Notes: generated from the sequence alone by a model not told the origin. Positions 1 to 9,739 are shown, counted from the first letter of the stretch. The stretch is 64,000 bases of DNA from Glaciecola flavus (GCF_042646125.1 NZ_JBHRSW010000005.1:424982-488981), one strand, 5' to 3'. Program-made: numbers and translations.

Positions 1-1017
1 AATACGGATAAACCTGCTATCGAAGTCAAAGTAGTCGTTGTGACGATGTTCGAAATTGGGGAAGACGAAGGCGATCGGCCTGGGGAATTTCAGCTGTGGA
101 AAGCGGGGCAAAAACTGACTAAACGTTACACTTTCGAACATTCTCATCACGACCTTTACATGAATCCAGAGACAGGTGTTTTAGGTATGGTAACCGGTAT
201 GGGTACTGCCAAAGCCGCCTCTGCAGTCATGGCCTTAGGTTTAGATGAACGCTTTGATTTGTCAAATGCATACTGGTTAGTGGCGGGTATTGCGGGCGTT
301 GATCCAGAAGACGCCTCAATTGGCTCAGCTGTGTGGGCAAAGTGGTTAGTAGACGGCGACCTCGCACACCATATCGATGCGCGTGAAATACCAGCCAATT
401 GGTCCAGTCCTTACTTTCCTCTTTTTAGCCAAGCACCCAACTACAACGTTGCCGACGGCGAATACCCTACGCCCTACAATGGCGAAGCTTACCCACTAAA
501 CGTGGCACTCGTTGATTGGGCGTTCTCATTGACAAAAGATTTACCCCTTAATGACTACCCCAAAATGCAAGCACTCAGAACAAAATATACAGGCTACCCA
601 AATGCACAAAAACCGCCATTTGTGTTAGTGGGTGATCAGCTAGCTGCATCTACATTTTGGCACGGTAAGTTGCTGACGCAATGGGCGAACGACTGGACGC
701 AATATTGGACACAAGGAAAAGGAAACTTTGTTACCTCGGGTATGGAAGATACAGGTAGTTACCAGTCAATAAGCTATTTACACAATATTGGTAAAGTAGA
801 TAAGCATCGATTTATGGTACTTCGCACAGCAAGCAATTATTCGATGCAACCCAAAGGCATCAGTGCGTCGCAAAACCTCAGTATGGAAATGGGGGAAGAT
901 GGTTTTGCAGGTATGCAATCTGCGCTGGAAAGTGCGTACATTGTCGGAAGTAAAGTAGTTGATACAATTGTTGAAGACTGGGATCAGTTTAAACTGGCTA
1001 CGCCGTCAAACGAGTAA
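1..1017 (+). CDS. Purine nucleoside permease (NUP family), 5' end off the window
   Basis: The reading frame is open from base 1, so the gene starts upstream and its probable signal peptide is missing; the GTG at 40 is internal. The visible part (about 338 residues) begins with the block KVVVVTMFEIGEDEGDRPGE and continues with VTGMGTAKAASAVMALG and VAGIAGVDP, which are typical of the NUP-type purine nucleoside permease family (phosphorylase-like fold). The family is linked to uptake or processing of purine nucleosides at the cell envelope. The stop is TAA at 1015-1017, followed by a hairpin. The family call is strong; the substrate is inferred from the family name only. Confidence 0.85.
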   Translation, partial: NTDKPAIEVKVVVVTMFEIGEDEGDRPGEFQLWKAGQKLTKRYTFEHSHHDLYMNPETGVLGMVTGMGTAKAASAVMALGLDERFDLSNAYWLVAGIAGVDPEDASIGSAVWAKWLVDGDLAHHIDAREIPANWSSPYFPLFSQAPNYNVADGEYPTPYNGEAYPLNVALVDWAFSLTKDLPLNDYPKMQALRTKYTGYPNAQKPPFVLVGDQLAASTFWHGKLLTQWANDWTQYWTQGKGNFVTSGMEDTGSYQSISYLHNIGKVDKHRFMVLRTASNYSMQPKGISASQNLSMEMGEDGFAGMQSALESAYIVGSKVVDTIVEDWDQFKLATPSNE

Positions 1018-1025
1018 CGAATATA

Positions 1026-1051
1026 GGAGAGTACGCCATAGCATACTCTCC
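1026..1051. terminator. Hairpin between convergent genes
   Basis: GGAGAGTACGC (1026-1036) pairs with GCATACTCTCC (1041-1051) with one mismatch and a 4-nt loop. It lies between the nucleoside permease stop and the convergent DUF3718 gene. The T-tract is poor on both strands, so terminator function is only likely. Confidence 0.5.
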
Positions 1052-1084
1052 TTAGGTGTTGACTAGATACCTTATCCAGTAAGA

Positions 1085-1408
1085 CTATAATCTCGCTATG
1101 TGCTGCGCTTCGTTGAAAGACTTATTGGTTAACAACCCGTATATTTTGTCGGGATTTTTTCCGTTTTCAGTAATAAAATCGATGATATTTTGACCGTTAC
1201 AAGTCACTTTTTCAACCACATACTTTTTGTCAACATGTGCTGTTTTAATTGCCTTGATCGTCTTTAACTTGCTGCCTGACACGGCTGCGACACAGATTTT
1301 AGTGCCAGCTTCCGTATCTGCTGCTACAAACTCGTGTGAGGCGCTAGCCTGAAAAGCAAATGCTGCAACTAAGGATAAACTGGTGATAACTTTAGTGAAA
1401 TTTTTCAT
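1085..1408 (-). CDS. Small secreted DUF3718-type protein
   Basis: A 107-residue protein with a clear signal peptide (MKNFTKVITSLSLVAAFAFQ, cleavage near ASA-SHE), so it is exported. The mature part has two cysteines, in TKICVAAVSGS and KVTCNGQNI, that could form a disulfide. The pattern CVAAVSGS... CNGxxIxxF resembles the DUF3718 family, which is common in Alteromonadales and has no known function. The gene stands alone, with convergent and divergent neighbours and a long AT-rich upstream region. Confidence 0.7.
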   Translation of the reverse strand: MKNFTKVITSLSLVAAFAFQASASHEFVAADTEAGTKICVAAVSGSKLKTIKAIKTAHVDKKYVVEKVTCNGQNIIDFITENGKNPDKIYGLLTNKSFNEAQHIARL

Positions 1409-1764
1409 ATTAACTACCTTTTGTACTATTTGAGCGAAAGTACTTTAGTGATAGCAATGGTGATGCCAAAATAAATTATTTATAATTTTCAATAGCTTAA
1501 TAAAATTAACCCAAACTTTATATATTCCACACAAAATGCAAACCTGACAAATTAGTTATTTTGACCAATTTTTAGTTTTTTTATAAACAGCCTCTAAGTA
1601 CTATTCTATTACTTTCGAAACATGTGTCAGTATTCTTTACAATAAATATAGATAAATGATCGCTCATTTATTAAACAACTGATTGCTATGTATTTTTTCT
1701 CAATGGTATATTTAATGCTTGTGGAACACGTCTACTTTTGACTAGACGCCATAGGAGAATCATT
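1409..1764. other. AT-rich divergent intergenic region
   Basis: It separates the DUF3718 gene (minus) from the PEP-CTERM gene (plus) and must hold both promoters. I see no further gene. Just upstream of the plus-strand ribosome site is a short inverted repeat, CGTCTA (1729-1734) and TAGACG (1743-1748) with an 8-nt spacer, which could be an operator. A TTG at 1738 gives a longer frame but has no Shine-Dalgarno and is not used here. Confidence 0.4.
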
Positions 1765-2577
1765 GTGAAATACCTTCGTAATACTTTCGCAATGTGGCTA
1801 TTTGTTGTACTGGTCACGCCGTATGCTCAAGCTGTACCTATAACATCTGACCTTACCATTAATGGTGAAGTCAGCTTCGATATTACCTCCTCATTAGCTG
1901 AGGGAAATGCAATTCAAACCGCTACCCTATTTAGTGTGTTGGGTGGCACAAACACAAACTCGACAGTGAGTAACACGACCGTGACCGGGGACAATCCCAA
2001 GGGAGGTCAACTAACCGACATTGGCGATGGTATTGGACTCAGCTCATCGCTTGAGAGCAGTGGTATTGGTTTTTCTGATGTGTTTGCTTTTGATTATGCG
2101 TTTCAAATCACGAATAACTCGTTAAGCCAAGATTACACTATTTCTTTTTTGGCAGAATTTGAAAACTCAGTAAATTCCGAACTAGACGCCTTCGTTGAGA
2201 GTCGTTTTATCTTAGAAGACAGTAGCAATACTGAATTCTTCTTCACAGATTTAAGTTCAGACACATTGGTTGGAAACGAAAAAAATGGCAATCCAACTGG
2301 CAATACTGGCGGCGTAGAGTCTGATTTTGGCACATTTGGTTTTGACATAGTCGTCGCTGCAGGTCAAATGCTTACCTTTACAGGGGAAGTAAAGCTTGAT
2401 GGCGAGTCATTTGTTAATGATAGTTTCATGCTCTCATCTAACGATTCATTTATTTCTATTCTCTCAGTCAGTGGTTCTGGCGGGTCTACAAATCCACCTA
2501 ACCCTGTGCCCTCACCCTATCCAGCACTGTTGTTTTTGGCTGGTTGTGTTGGCGTAGTAGTACGTCGAGTTAAATAA
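1765..2577 (+). CDS. Secreted PEP-CTERM sorting-domain protein, otherwise unrecognised
   Basis: The start is GTG at 1765, chosen because AGGAG at 1753-1757 is correctly spaced and the signal peptide (KYLRNTFAMWLFVVLVTPYA) begins directly after it. About 270 residues. The body is Ser/Thr/Asn/Gly-rich, beta-type and without cysteines. The C-terminus has VPSP, a hydrophobic helix (YPALLFLAGCVGVVV) and a basic end (RRVK), the layout of PEP-CTERM signals recognised by exosortase; the usual PEP is PSP here. No exosortase is in the window. It is followed 32 bp later by the tail-collar gene. Confidence 0.7.
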   Translation: MKYLRNTFAMWLFVVLVTPYAQAVPITSDLTINGEVSFDITSSLAEGNAIQTATLFSVLGGTNTNSTVSNTTVTGDNPKGGQLTDIGDGIGLSSSLESSGIGFSDVFAFDYAFQITNNSLSQDYTISFLAEFENSVNSELDAFVESRFILEDSSNTEFFFTDLSSDTLVGNEKNGNPTGNTGGVESDFGTFGFDIVVAAGQMLTFTGEVKLDGESFVNDSFMLSSNDSFISILSVSGSGGSTNPPNPVPSPYPALLFLAGCVGVVVRRVK

Positions 2578-2609
2578 CATAGAACCCATAAAACAACGGA
2601 CACAACAAT

Positions 2610-3317
2610 ATGAATATAAAAAAACACTTAACATGTGCTTCCATTTTTACCATTGCACTCACAACCATACTCCTTTCAAGCAAGTCTTACGCTTGCTCCT
2701 CTAGCCCTTATATAGGTGGCATGTGCGCTTTTGGAGGGAATTATTCCATACGCGGTTGGTTAAAAACTGACGGCCAATTACTGCCAATTTCTTCCAATAC
2801 CGCGTTGTTCTCCATTCTAGGTACGACCTATGGAGGGGACGGACGTACTACCTTTGCATTACCCGATTTACGCGGGCGCTCAGCTATCGGCAGTGGCAGA
2901 GGACCTGGTCTGCTCGACTATAGATTAGGCCAAAAAGGTGGTGCAGAAACACATATACTGACTCAAGCTCAGTTAGCCGGTCATACACATGGTGCAGTGA
3001 CAACGGTAAGCAGCGTTGCAAATGATTCAGGATCGTCTGCAGTACTTCGAGCTCTGGCAGCTAGCGCCGATACAAATGTTCCTACGGGCGCTGTACTAGC
3101 TAACAGCCCAGCTCGCGAAGAAATCTATAGCAGCGGTGTGCCTAATGTGGACATGGATAGTAGTGCCATTGATTTGTCGTTAAATGTGCAAGTGAACTCT
3201 ACCGCGACGACCACTATCTCAACGACTGGCAATAGCTCAGCCTTTAATGTTAGAGGGCCCTATTTAACCGTTACCTGGCTAATTGCGACCCAAGGCTTGT
3301 TCCCACCCAGAAACTAA
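2610..3317 (+). CDS. Secreted phage tail-collar domain protein
   Basis: 235 residues with an N-terminal signal peptide ending near SYA. Residues 33-100 carry the tail-collar pattern: IGGMCAFGGNYSIRGWLKTDG, ALFSILGTTYGGDGRTTFAL and PDLRGRSAIGSG, then HTHG. This is the tail fibre/microcystin-dependent (MdpB-like) protein family. There is no phage context, and a Sec signal on a tail-collar protein points to an envelope or surface role. It sits between the PEP-CTERM gene (32 bp) and the Sel1 gene (4 bp), probably as one transcript. Confidence 0.8.
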   Translation: MNIKKHLTCASIFTIALTTILLSSKSYACSSSPYIGGMCAFGGNYSIRGWLKTDGQLLPISSNTALFSILGTTYGGDGRTTFALPDLRGRSAIGSGRGPGLLDYRLGQKGGAETHILTQAQLAGHTHGAVTTVSSVANDSGSSAVLRALAASADTNVPTGAVLANSPAREEIYSSGVPNVDMDSSAIDLSLNVQVNSTATTTISTTGNSSAFNVRGPYLTVTWLIATQGLFPPRN

Positions 3318-3321
3318 TAAG

Positions 3322-4323
3322 ATGTTGATAACTCGTTTATCTCGTTGCAAACCGAGCCGACACATAGTCGGCTTGTTTGCATTGCTATTGGCGACTTCCC
3401 CCTTATCTGTTTATGCCAATGAGGTTGATGATTGGGCTGCACCTATTCAACAAGCTGATCTTCATAAGGCTGCTGGAAGATATGAAGAAGCACTCACCAT
3501 ATACAAAGAATTTGCAAACAAAGAGAATGGACTCGCTCAGTTCAACGTCGCCCTCTTTTATCAGTTAGGACTGAGCACAAAAACCGACAAGGCAGAGGCA
3601 TGCCATTGGTTTCATCGAGCAGCCATCAATAATATGCCAGGGGCAATGCAGCAGGTAGGCAACTGTTTCGCACATGGGCTTGGAGGACAAATCGATATAA
3701 ACCAAGCGATACACTGGTATACGAAAGCCTATCAACAAGGTGTCCATGCTACGTATTGTCAAATAGGGCTGTTATACCTTAAAGGAGAAGGCGTTCAAAA
3801 AGATACCGGAAAAGCCGTAGATATGTGTTTAAAGGGTGCCGAACTTGGGGCATTCAATGCACAAGTAGTGATGGCAAAATGGTATTTTTATGGCACTCAT
3901 GTAAAACAGGATTATCAAAAGGCCTTTTTTTGGTTGCAGTACGCCGCCAACAAAAAGTCCCCAGAATCTGCATTTTTAATGGCCTTGTATTACGATCAAG
4001 GTATTGGCATGGAGATTGACTTGAAACAAGCGTTGAGATGGTATGAGATCTCAGCAAGTCAGGCTTATGAAGCGGCTTACCTGCCGACCGCCGCATTATA
4101 TTGGCAAGCATTTTTAGATCATCAGAAAGAGTCGCTGCTTGCAAAATCCTATTTGTGGGCACAAGCGCATTGCCTGAGTAGTCACGCAGTTTCGCAAGAT
4201 TCATTGCGTCTAAAAAATAAGATTGAAGATGTCATGCCAAATACATGGCAAGATGCATTGGATGAAAAGGTAGTCGCGCATTTAAACAAATTTCAAAAAC
4301 ATCAACACAACAACAATTGTTAA
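3322..4323 (+). CDS. Secreted Sel1-repeat (SLR) protein
   Basis: The start is ATG at 3322, four bases after the tail-collar stop; an in-frame TTG at 3283 would overlap that gene and is rejected. 333 residues. The N-terminal hydrophobic stretch (HIVGLFALLLATSPLSVYA) looks like a signal peptide. At least five Sel1-type repeats follow, with the hallmark A.....G...A...W...AA pattern (for example AQFNVALFYQLGL...EACHWFHRAAINN and AIHWYTKAYQQGVH). Such repeats form protein-binding solenoids, so it probably scaffolds or binds the products of the neighbouring secreted-protein genes. Confidence 0.8.
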   Translation: MLITRLSRCKPSRHIVGLFALLLATSPLSVYANEVDDWAAPIQQADLHKAAGRYEEALTIYKEFANKENGLAQFNVALFYQLGLSTKTDKAEACHWFHRAAINNMPGAMQQVGNCFAHGLGGQIDINQAIHWYTKAYQQGVHATYCQIGLLYLKGEGVQKDTGKAVDMCLKGAELGAFNAQVVMAKWYFYGTHVKQDYQKAFFWLQYAANKKSPESAFLMALYYDQGIGMEIDLKQALRWYEISASQAYEAAYLPTAALYWQAFLDHQKESLLAKSYLWAQAHCLSSHAVSQDSLRLKNKIEDVMPNTWQDALDEKVVAHLNKFQKHQHNNNC

Positions 4324-4516
4324 AATACAAACCGCTGTTCAATTAACTGCAAAATTCACAACTAAAAATAAACCGCCTCTAGCTATCAAAGCTTACGAAA
4401 ATCTGTCGATATAAGAGCATATAGGCTAAACGTCTAATACTTTAGGCTAAACAGAACCTAGCTACATGACAAAATAAAACGACGATAGCAGTAGACGAAC
4501 AGAGAAAGGCAAGAGC

Positions 4517-6559
4517 ATGTTTTTGAACAAATTATTTGGAAACTCAGATGCGCAAAATGATGCGTTACATCATTCTGCATCAGAAAAAAAAGTAGAACAC
4601 AACGCTGAACTAAGCGCATTCATGCTCAGCCATACACCACAAGTTATTGTGGATGAACAAGGGTTAATCCTAAAAACAAATCAAGCCTTCAATACATTTA
4701 CAACGCACAACAAACATCATCTGAACGCCCTGTTTCCGGGTAACTTTGAATCTCCCGCGTTGAACACACCAATAGCCCAACTTTTTGGCCAAGTAGTCAG
4801 CCTTGAAAACATGGGCAATGGTCAGACAATCAGTAAAAACGCCCAAAAAGAAGGCTTCAGCCTTACCTTAACCGTAACAAAATTTAAAGAAAATGGTTCT
4901 GGTGGTCTAATAGAGTTAATCGAAACGACAGAGGATATGCATAACAAAACGGTATTACATGCTATGCATCGCTCTCAAGCGATTATAGAATTCTCGCCTG
5001 ATGGCATCATAAAATCAGCCAACGAAAACTTCTTAAAAACAATTGGATATGATCTAAATGAAATAAAAGGGCAACATCACAAGATGTTTGCCCCTCTGGA
5101 GTTGAGAGACTCGCCCGAATATCAGCAGTTTTGGCGTAACTTACGAGAGGGTAAATTCTTTACTGCAGAAATAAAAAGATTGGGAAAAGGCGAAAAAGAA
5201 ATCTGGCTTTCTGCCTCTTATAACCCTCTTTTTAATGAAGCAGGAGAAGTGGTGGGTGTAATTAAATTTGCCACTGACATCACCGAGCAAAAATTAAAAA
5301 CGATTGACTATCGTGGCCAAATAAAGGCAATTAACCGAGCTCAGGCCGTGATCGAATTTAATATGGATGGCACGATTATAAAAGCAAACGAGCATTTTCT
5401 CGCAGCAACTGGCTACTCAATGAGTGAGATAGAAGGTAAACACCATAAGATTTTTGTGACTCCTGAATACGCGAAAAGCCAAGAGTATAAAGCGTTGTGG
5501 TCAAACCTAAATGCGGGGACTTTTTTTAGTGACGAAATTGAGCGTGTGGCTAAAGACGGCACGCGCTTGTGGCTGCAAGCCTCTTATAATCCAATTTTTG
5601 ATTTGAATGGTAAACCCTACAAAGTAGTTAAATATGCTACTGACGTTACGGAGCGCAAACAAACAATAGAACAAATCAAATCGCTAATTTCGAAAATGAC
5701 AGATGGCGACTTGACTGGCGCGTTGACACTCGAAAAAGAAAACGAATTCTATGACGTCGCGCAGGCACTCAATTCTTTTATCACCAATATCCGTAACGTG
5801 ATGATCCAGATTATTAGTTCGTCTCAGCGTACCTACGAGTCAGCGTCAGAAATTTCACAAGCCAATAACGACTTGGCGGGTAGAACAGAATTACAGGTCA
5901 ATAGTCTTAGAGAGGCCGTTGATACAATGCAATCTTTGTCCGACATGATCACAGCCAATAGCGGCAATGCTAATCAAGCGAACCGTCTGTCTACCGACGC
6001 ATCCTCTATTGCCAGTACGGGCGGAAAATTAATAGCGGAAGTTGTCAGTACAATGGGCTCGATTACCGAATCTGCAAAAAAGATATCAGAAATAATCGAC
6101 GTTATCGATGGCATTGCATTTCAAACGAACATTCTGGCACTCAATGCCGCAGTTGAAGCGGCGCGTGCAGGAGAACAAGGCAGAGGTTTTGCCGTAGTGG
6201 CATCCGAAGTTAGAACGCTAGCTCAACGTTCGGCAAATGCTGCTAAAGACATAGCTGGATTAATCTCCGATTCAGTTTCAAAAATAGAAAATGGGAATGA
6301 GTTAGTAACGCAATCTGGCGATACAATGGGTAAAATTGTGAAGTCGATTAAAGAAGTCACGACCGTCATTGCCGAAATCGACTCTGCTTCGGAAGAGCAA
6401 GCCAAAGGTATCCAAAATATTTCTGCGTCAATAAAGGAAATCGACAACATGACCCACAAAAATGTCACTATGACAGAAGAGGCGGCCGTTACATCCGACA
6501 ACATGAAAGGCCAATCTCAGGCTTTGAACGACTTGGTTACAGGATTTAAACTATCATAA
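4517..6559 (+). CDS. Soluble PAS-PAS methyl-accepting chemotaxis protein
   Basis: 680 residues with no membrane segment, so a cytoplasmic receptor. It has a degenerate N-terminal PAS-like region (about 30-145), then two near-repeat PAS domains (about 150-265 and 272-390), both carrying the I.KFATDITEQK / VKYATDVTERK exit motif. A short HAMP-like segment (about 390-440) leads into the MCP signalling domain, whose tip near residues 535-560 contains FQTNILALNAAVEAARAG and GRGFAVVASEVR. PAS-tip architecture of this kind (Aer2/BdlA-like) usually senses redox or ligands. It is followed by the nucleotidase and cyclase genes, which hints at shared signalling. Confidence 0.9.
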   Translation: MFLNKLFGNSDAQNDALHHSASEKKVEHNAELSAFMLSHTPQVIVDEQGLILKTNQAFNTFTTHNKHHLNALFPGNFESPALNTPIAQLFGQVVSLENMGNGQTISKNAQKEGFSLTLTVTKFKENGSGGLIELIETTEDMHNKTVLHAMHRSQAIIEFSPDGIIKSANENFLKTIGYDLNEIKGQHHKMFAPLELRDSPEYQQFWRNLREGKFFTAEIKRLGKGEKEIWLSASYNPLFNEAGEVVGVIKFATDITEQKLKTIDYRGQIKAINRAQAVIEFNMDGTIIKANEHFLAATGYSMSEIEGKHHKIFVTPEYAKSQEYKALWSNLNAGTFFSDEIERVAKDGTRLWLQASYNPIFDLNGKPYKVVKYATDVTERKQTIEQIKSLISKMTDGDLTGALTLEKENEFYDVAQALNSFITNIRNVMIQIISSSQRTYESASEISQANNDLAGRTELQVNSLREAVDTMQSLSDMITANSGNANQANRLSTDASSIASTGGKLIAEVVSTMGSITESAKKISEIIDVIDGIAFQTNILALNAAVEAARAGEQGRGFAVVASEVRTLAQRSANAAKDIAGLISDSVSKIENGNELVTQSGDTMGKIVKSIKEVTTVIAEIDSASEEQAKGIQNISASIKEIDNMTHKNVTMTEEAAVTSDNMKGQSQALNDLVTGFKLS

Positions 6560-6672
6560 AGTATTGGGATTTGCTTAATACCCCCCCACTATCTTAATAT
6601 ATATCAAACAAGGACTTATTTATAATCAAGCATTTAATGTCACCTACGTTGCTTAACATCCCAGGTACTAAA

Positions 6673-8166
6673 ATGACATCTAGGCTTTCGTTGTGTTGCT
6701 TTTTTCTGTTTGCAACTTTTGCCTTCGGTGAGACTCAGGAAGCAGATGAAGCGGATATCGCGACACTCATATTTGCCGCCGACATGCAGGAAATCGACGA
6801 TCCGGCGACAGGCTATTATGCTGAATTAGACTACCTTGTTCGTTCAATAAAAAGCAAAAACCGTTTTTTTGTTTTTGGCGGAGGATCAATTGGCCCAAGC
6901 GCCATGTCAGCTTTCGATCGCGGCAGTCACATCATCGATATTTTAAATTCAATCGAACCTGATGCGATGGGCGTAACAAAACGCGAGTTTAGTTATTTTG
7001 AAGATGAGTTATCTCTTAGAGCTTACGAGAGTGCTTTTCCTTTGGTAACAAGTAACGTTATCGACACACGTACCGGAGAAATCATTTCCGGATTAGAGCC
7101 TTACGTGACGATTGATAAAGAAAACATCCGCCTTGGTATTATTTCCCTTGTAAACCAGCGAGTGATAGAAGAGTACCTATTAACAAAGGTCAAAATATTA
7201 GACCCGCTAGAAACTGTACACAAGCTGTCCAAAATACTGAAAGATGAAGGCGCAGACCTAGTCCTTTTGCATATCAGTTATCCCTTTGAGTTCATAGAAA
7301 ACTTGCTAAAGAGCAATATTGTTGATCTGGTATTTTTGTCAGATACTCGGCTAAGCCAAAGGTTTCAAAATGAACAGTTTTCCCATCCATCTATTGTGTT
7401 GCTAGAAGGTGCTGGTTCCGCAAAAGTCGTCAAAATCAATACACAAGACCAATCTATATCTCAACAAACTATTCAATTGTCATCTCTCCCCGGTGTAAGC
7501 GCCACTAATATGCAACTAGACAAGTACAACATGCGCTTGGATCGGCTATTAGATGAAGAGATTGGTACTTGGCAAAATAACACCACTACTCGAAGAGCGA
7601 GTGTTAGAAGTGAAGAAAACGCATTCGCTAACTTTATTACCGATGCGCTAAGAGACGCAACGAATACCGATATTGCCTTTATTAATGGAGGTAACATCAG
7701 AGGCGATCGCGAATATGTATCGGGCAATATCATCACGCGTAAAGATATCGCGACCGAGCTACCATTTAGAGTTCAAGTTACCGTGTTAACCTTAAAAGGC
7801 GAGTATATACTTGAGGCGCTAGAACAAGGTTTAGCCAAGGTTGAGAATTACAAAGGTAGCTACCCACATGTTTCTGGAATGACATTCACATATGATAGTG
7901 AAAAAGTGCCAGGCGAAAGGGTCATATCTGCCAAAATAAATGGCACGGCAATAGAACTCACTGGAACTTATCGCGTCGCTACAACGGATTATTTATCACA
8001 GGGTGGAGATGGATTGACGGCATTTAAGAAAGGTATTATCGAACGCTCAAGTGAATCGGAAATACCACTCTCTGACATCGTTATTCGAAAAATTCGTGCC
8101 TCGCAATCATTTACCTCAACTGTTGATGGGCGTGCCGCGGATCTTGCTAAGCAAAGGACTGAATAA
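6673..8166 (+). CDS. Periplasmic 5'-nucleotidase-like protein with a degenerate catalytic domain
   Basis: The start ATG at 6673 is preferred over ATG 6637 because AGG at 6663-6665 is well placed and a signal peptide (MTSRLSLCCFFLFATFAFG) follows. 497 residues with the two-domain UshA/5'-nucleotidase layout. The C-terminal substrate domain looks intact (FINGGNIRGD, SGMTFTYD, YRVATTDYLSQGGDG). In the N-terminal metallophosphatase domain most metal-ligand positions differ: D.H becomes D-M-Q, GD becomes GGGS, GNHE becomes TKRE and GGHSH becomes LSDTR. It is probably a nucleotide-binding pseudoenzyme. It ends one base before the diguanylate cyclase start, so the two are surely co-expressed. Confidence 0.75.
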   Translation: MTSRLSLCCFFLFATFAFGETQEADEADIATLIFAADMQEIDDPATGYYAELDYLVRSIKSKNRFFVFGGGSIGPSAMSAFDRGSHIIDILNSIEPDAMGVTKREFSYFEDELSLRAYESAFPLVTSNVIDTRTGEIISGLEPYVTIDKENIRLGIISLVNQRVIEEYLLTKVKILDPLETVHKLSKILKDEGADLVLLHISYPFEFIENLLKSNIVDLVFLSDTRLSQRFQNEQFSHPSIVLLEGAGSAKVVKINTQDQSISQQTIQLSSLPGVSATNMQLDKYNMRLDRLLDEEIGTWQNNTTTRRASVRSEENAFANFITDALRDATNTDIAFINGGNIRGDREYVSGNIITRKDIATELPFRVQVTVLTLKGEYILEALEQGLAKVENYKGSYPHVSGMTFTYDSEKVPGERVISAKINGTAIELTGTYRVATTDYLSQGGDGLTAFKKGIIERSSESEIPLSDIVIRKIRASQSFTSTVDGRAADLAKQRTE

Positions 8167-8167
8167 G

Positions 8168-9739
8168 ATGTATAAACAACGAATACTGCGTCAATTCAGC
8201 TTTTCAATCCTCTTAACTATGGGCTTGTTCACTGCGGTCATCTCTCTTACTTTAAACTCTTTGTGGGAACTAAAAAACTCGTACAATAATCTATCAAATG
8301 AGAGATTGCCGCGTTTAAGTAAAACCAATACTTTGCACCATCAAATCGAACGCCTTATCACATTATCCAAATCCTTGACTGAATCAAAAAATGAACCTGA
8401 ACGTCAAATTACCATGTCAGAGATAGAAGGTGTACTCCTCGGTATTAATAGGAATGTGGATACTGCGTCGAATGCGTTTTTAAGCAGACAAATGTCAGTT
8501 TTGTCGAGGGAAGTGAACGAACTCAATGCACTTATTATCGATAAAATACAAAGTACTGGACGCCTATTTGAACAGGAACAACACTTAGTCGAGACAATCT
8601 CAATAGCCACAACTGAGAGAAAGCTGTCAGCACTCGAACAAAAAAAATTAACTGAGCTACTACTGCATATTACGCAAATTCATCAACAAACCCGTATTAA
8701 CAAAATTAGAAAGATACAAAGCGACATTAGTACCTTGCTAAAAACTTTTCCCTCTTCCAGCGCCAACAATCAAGTATTTGATGTTCTCGGCGAGCATTTA
8801 CTGGAAGATACTGGGTACATTCAGAACAAAATTGAATCTTTACGCATAATCGGTAGAGCACGGGGACGAGGTAATTTTGTCGCTAACCTAGTGAAAGATG
8901 TAGCGAATACCTTAGAATTTCAATCCCGTAAAACGATGTCAGAATCTTTAAAGGAGTCGGCTGAGGTCTCCAGAGCCATAGAGAGCATTACTCACACCAA
9001 TACAATTATTGTTCTCGTTTCTATCGTCATCTCGCTCTTAGCTATTTACTTGCTCTACAAACGAATAGTGTTACGCTTAGTAGACCTGTCGAAAGATGTA
9101 GAACTCGCCTCAAACGACGAAATAGACGAAGTCGCATCGTCGGGTAATGACGAGATCACAAAACTGGCAGACAATGTAAATAATTTCCTGAACAAAGTGA
9201 AAGAACAAGAAAAAACCCTATTAGCCTTAAGCAGAAAAGATCCCTTAACAGGCATAGCTAATCGACGCGCATTTGAAAGTACCTTTGAATCGATGATGGC
9301 ACAAGCCAAACGGCAAGAATGGAACCTGTCGCTTGTATTAGTGGATGTTGACTATTTCAAAAAATACAATGATGAATATGGGCACGCTGAGGGGGACGCC
9401 TGTTTACGACTCGTTGCCAATCAACTCAACGAAACCTTGACTCGTTCAACCGACTTTACTGCAAGATATGGCGGTGAAGAATTTGTTTGTTTATTACCTA
9501 ACACAAATATTGATACCGCAAAGAAAAAAACCGAAGACTTGATTCAAGCTATACTGCAACTGGATATTCCCCATTCACAGTCTCCACATGGCCGCGTGAC
9601 GGTAAGCGCAGGTGTGGCGACCTTCCCTTTCAACAAAACTAGCAATTGGCCTCCAGAAACCATTATTGAGCAAGCGGACAAGGCTCTTTACCGCGCCAAA
9701 GACAAGGGTAGGAACACAATGGACGCTTTTAAGATTTAA
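8168..9739 (+). CDS. Membrane diguanylate cyclase with periplasmic helical sensor
   Basis: The start is ATG 8168, one base after the upstream stop; the frame extends further upstream but that part overlaps the nucleotidase. 523 residues: TM1 (about 12-32), a helical periplasmic domain of about 240 residues resembling TorS-type sensor bundles, TM2 (about 280-302), a HAMP linker, and a GGDEF domain. The active site is GGEEF (435-439), and RSTD five residues before it is a good c-di-GMP inhibitory site, so the enzyme should be active and feedback-controlled. The neighbour suggests input from the periplasmic nucleotidase-like protein. Confidence 0.88.
   Translation: MYKQRILRQFSFSILLTMGLFTAVISLTLNSLWELKNSYNNLSNERLPRLSKTNTLHHQIERLITLSKSLTESKNEPERQITMSEIEGVLLGINRNVDTASNAFLSRQMSVLSREVNELNALIIDKIQSTGRLFEQEQHLVETISIATTERKLSALEQKKLTELLLHITQIHQQTRINKIRKIQSDISTLLKTFPSSSANNQVFDVLGEHLLEDTGYIQNKIESLRIIGRARGRGNFVANLVKDVANTLEFQSRKTMSESLKESAEVSRAIESITHTNTIIVLVSIVISLLAIYLLYKRIVLRLVDLSKDVELASNDEIDEVASSGNDEITKLADNVNNFLNKVKEQEKTLLALSRKDPLTGIANRRAFESTFESMMAQAKRQEWNLSLVLVDVDYFKKYNDEYGHAEGDACLRLVANQLNETLTRSTDFTARYGGEEFVCLLPNTNIDTAKKKTEDLIQAILQLDIPHSQSPHGRVTVSAGVATFPFNKTSNWPPETIIEQADKALYRAKDKGRNTMDAFKI

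Noticed and set aside
2610..3317. Prophage remnant
   Set aside because: The tail-collar protein has a Sec signal peptide and no phage genes, integrase or att sites are nearby.
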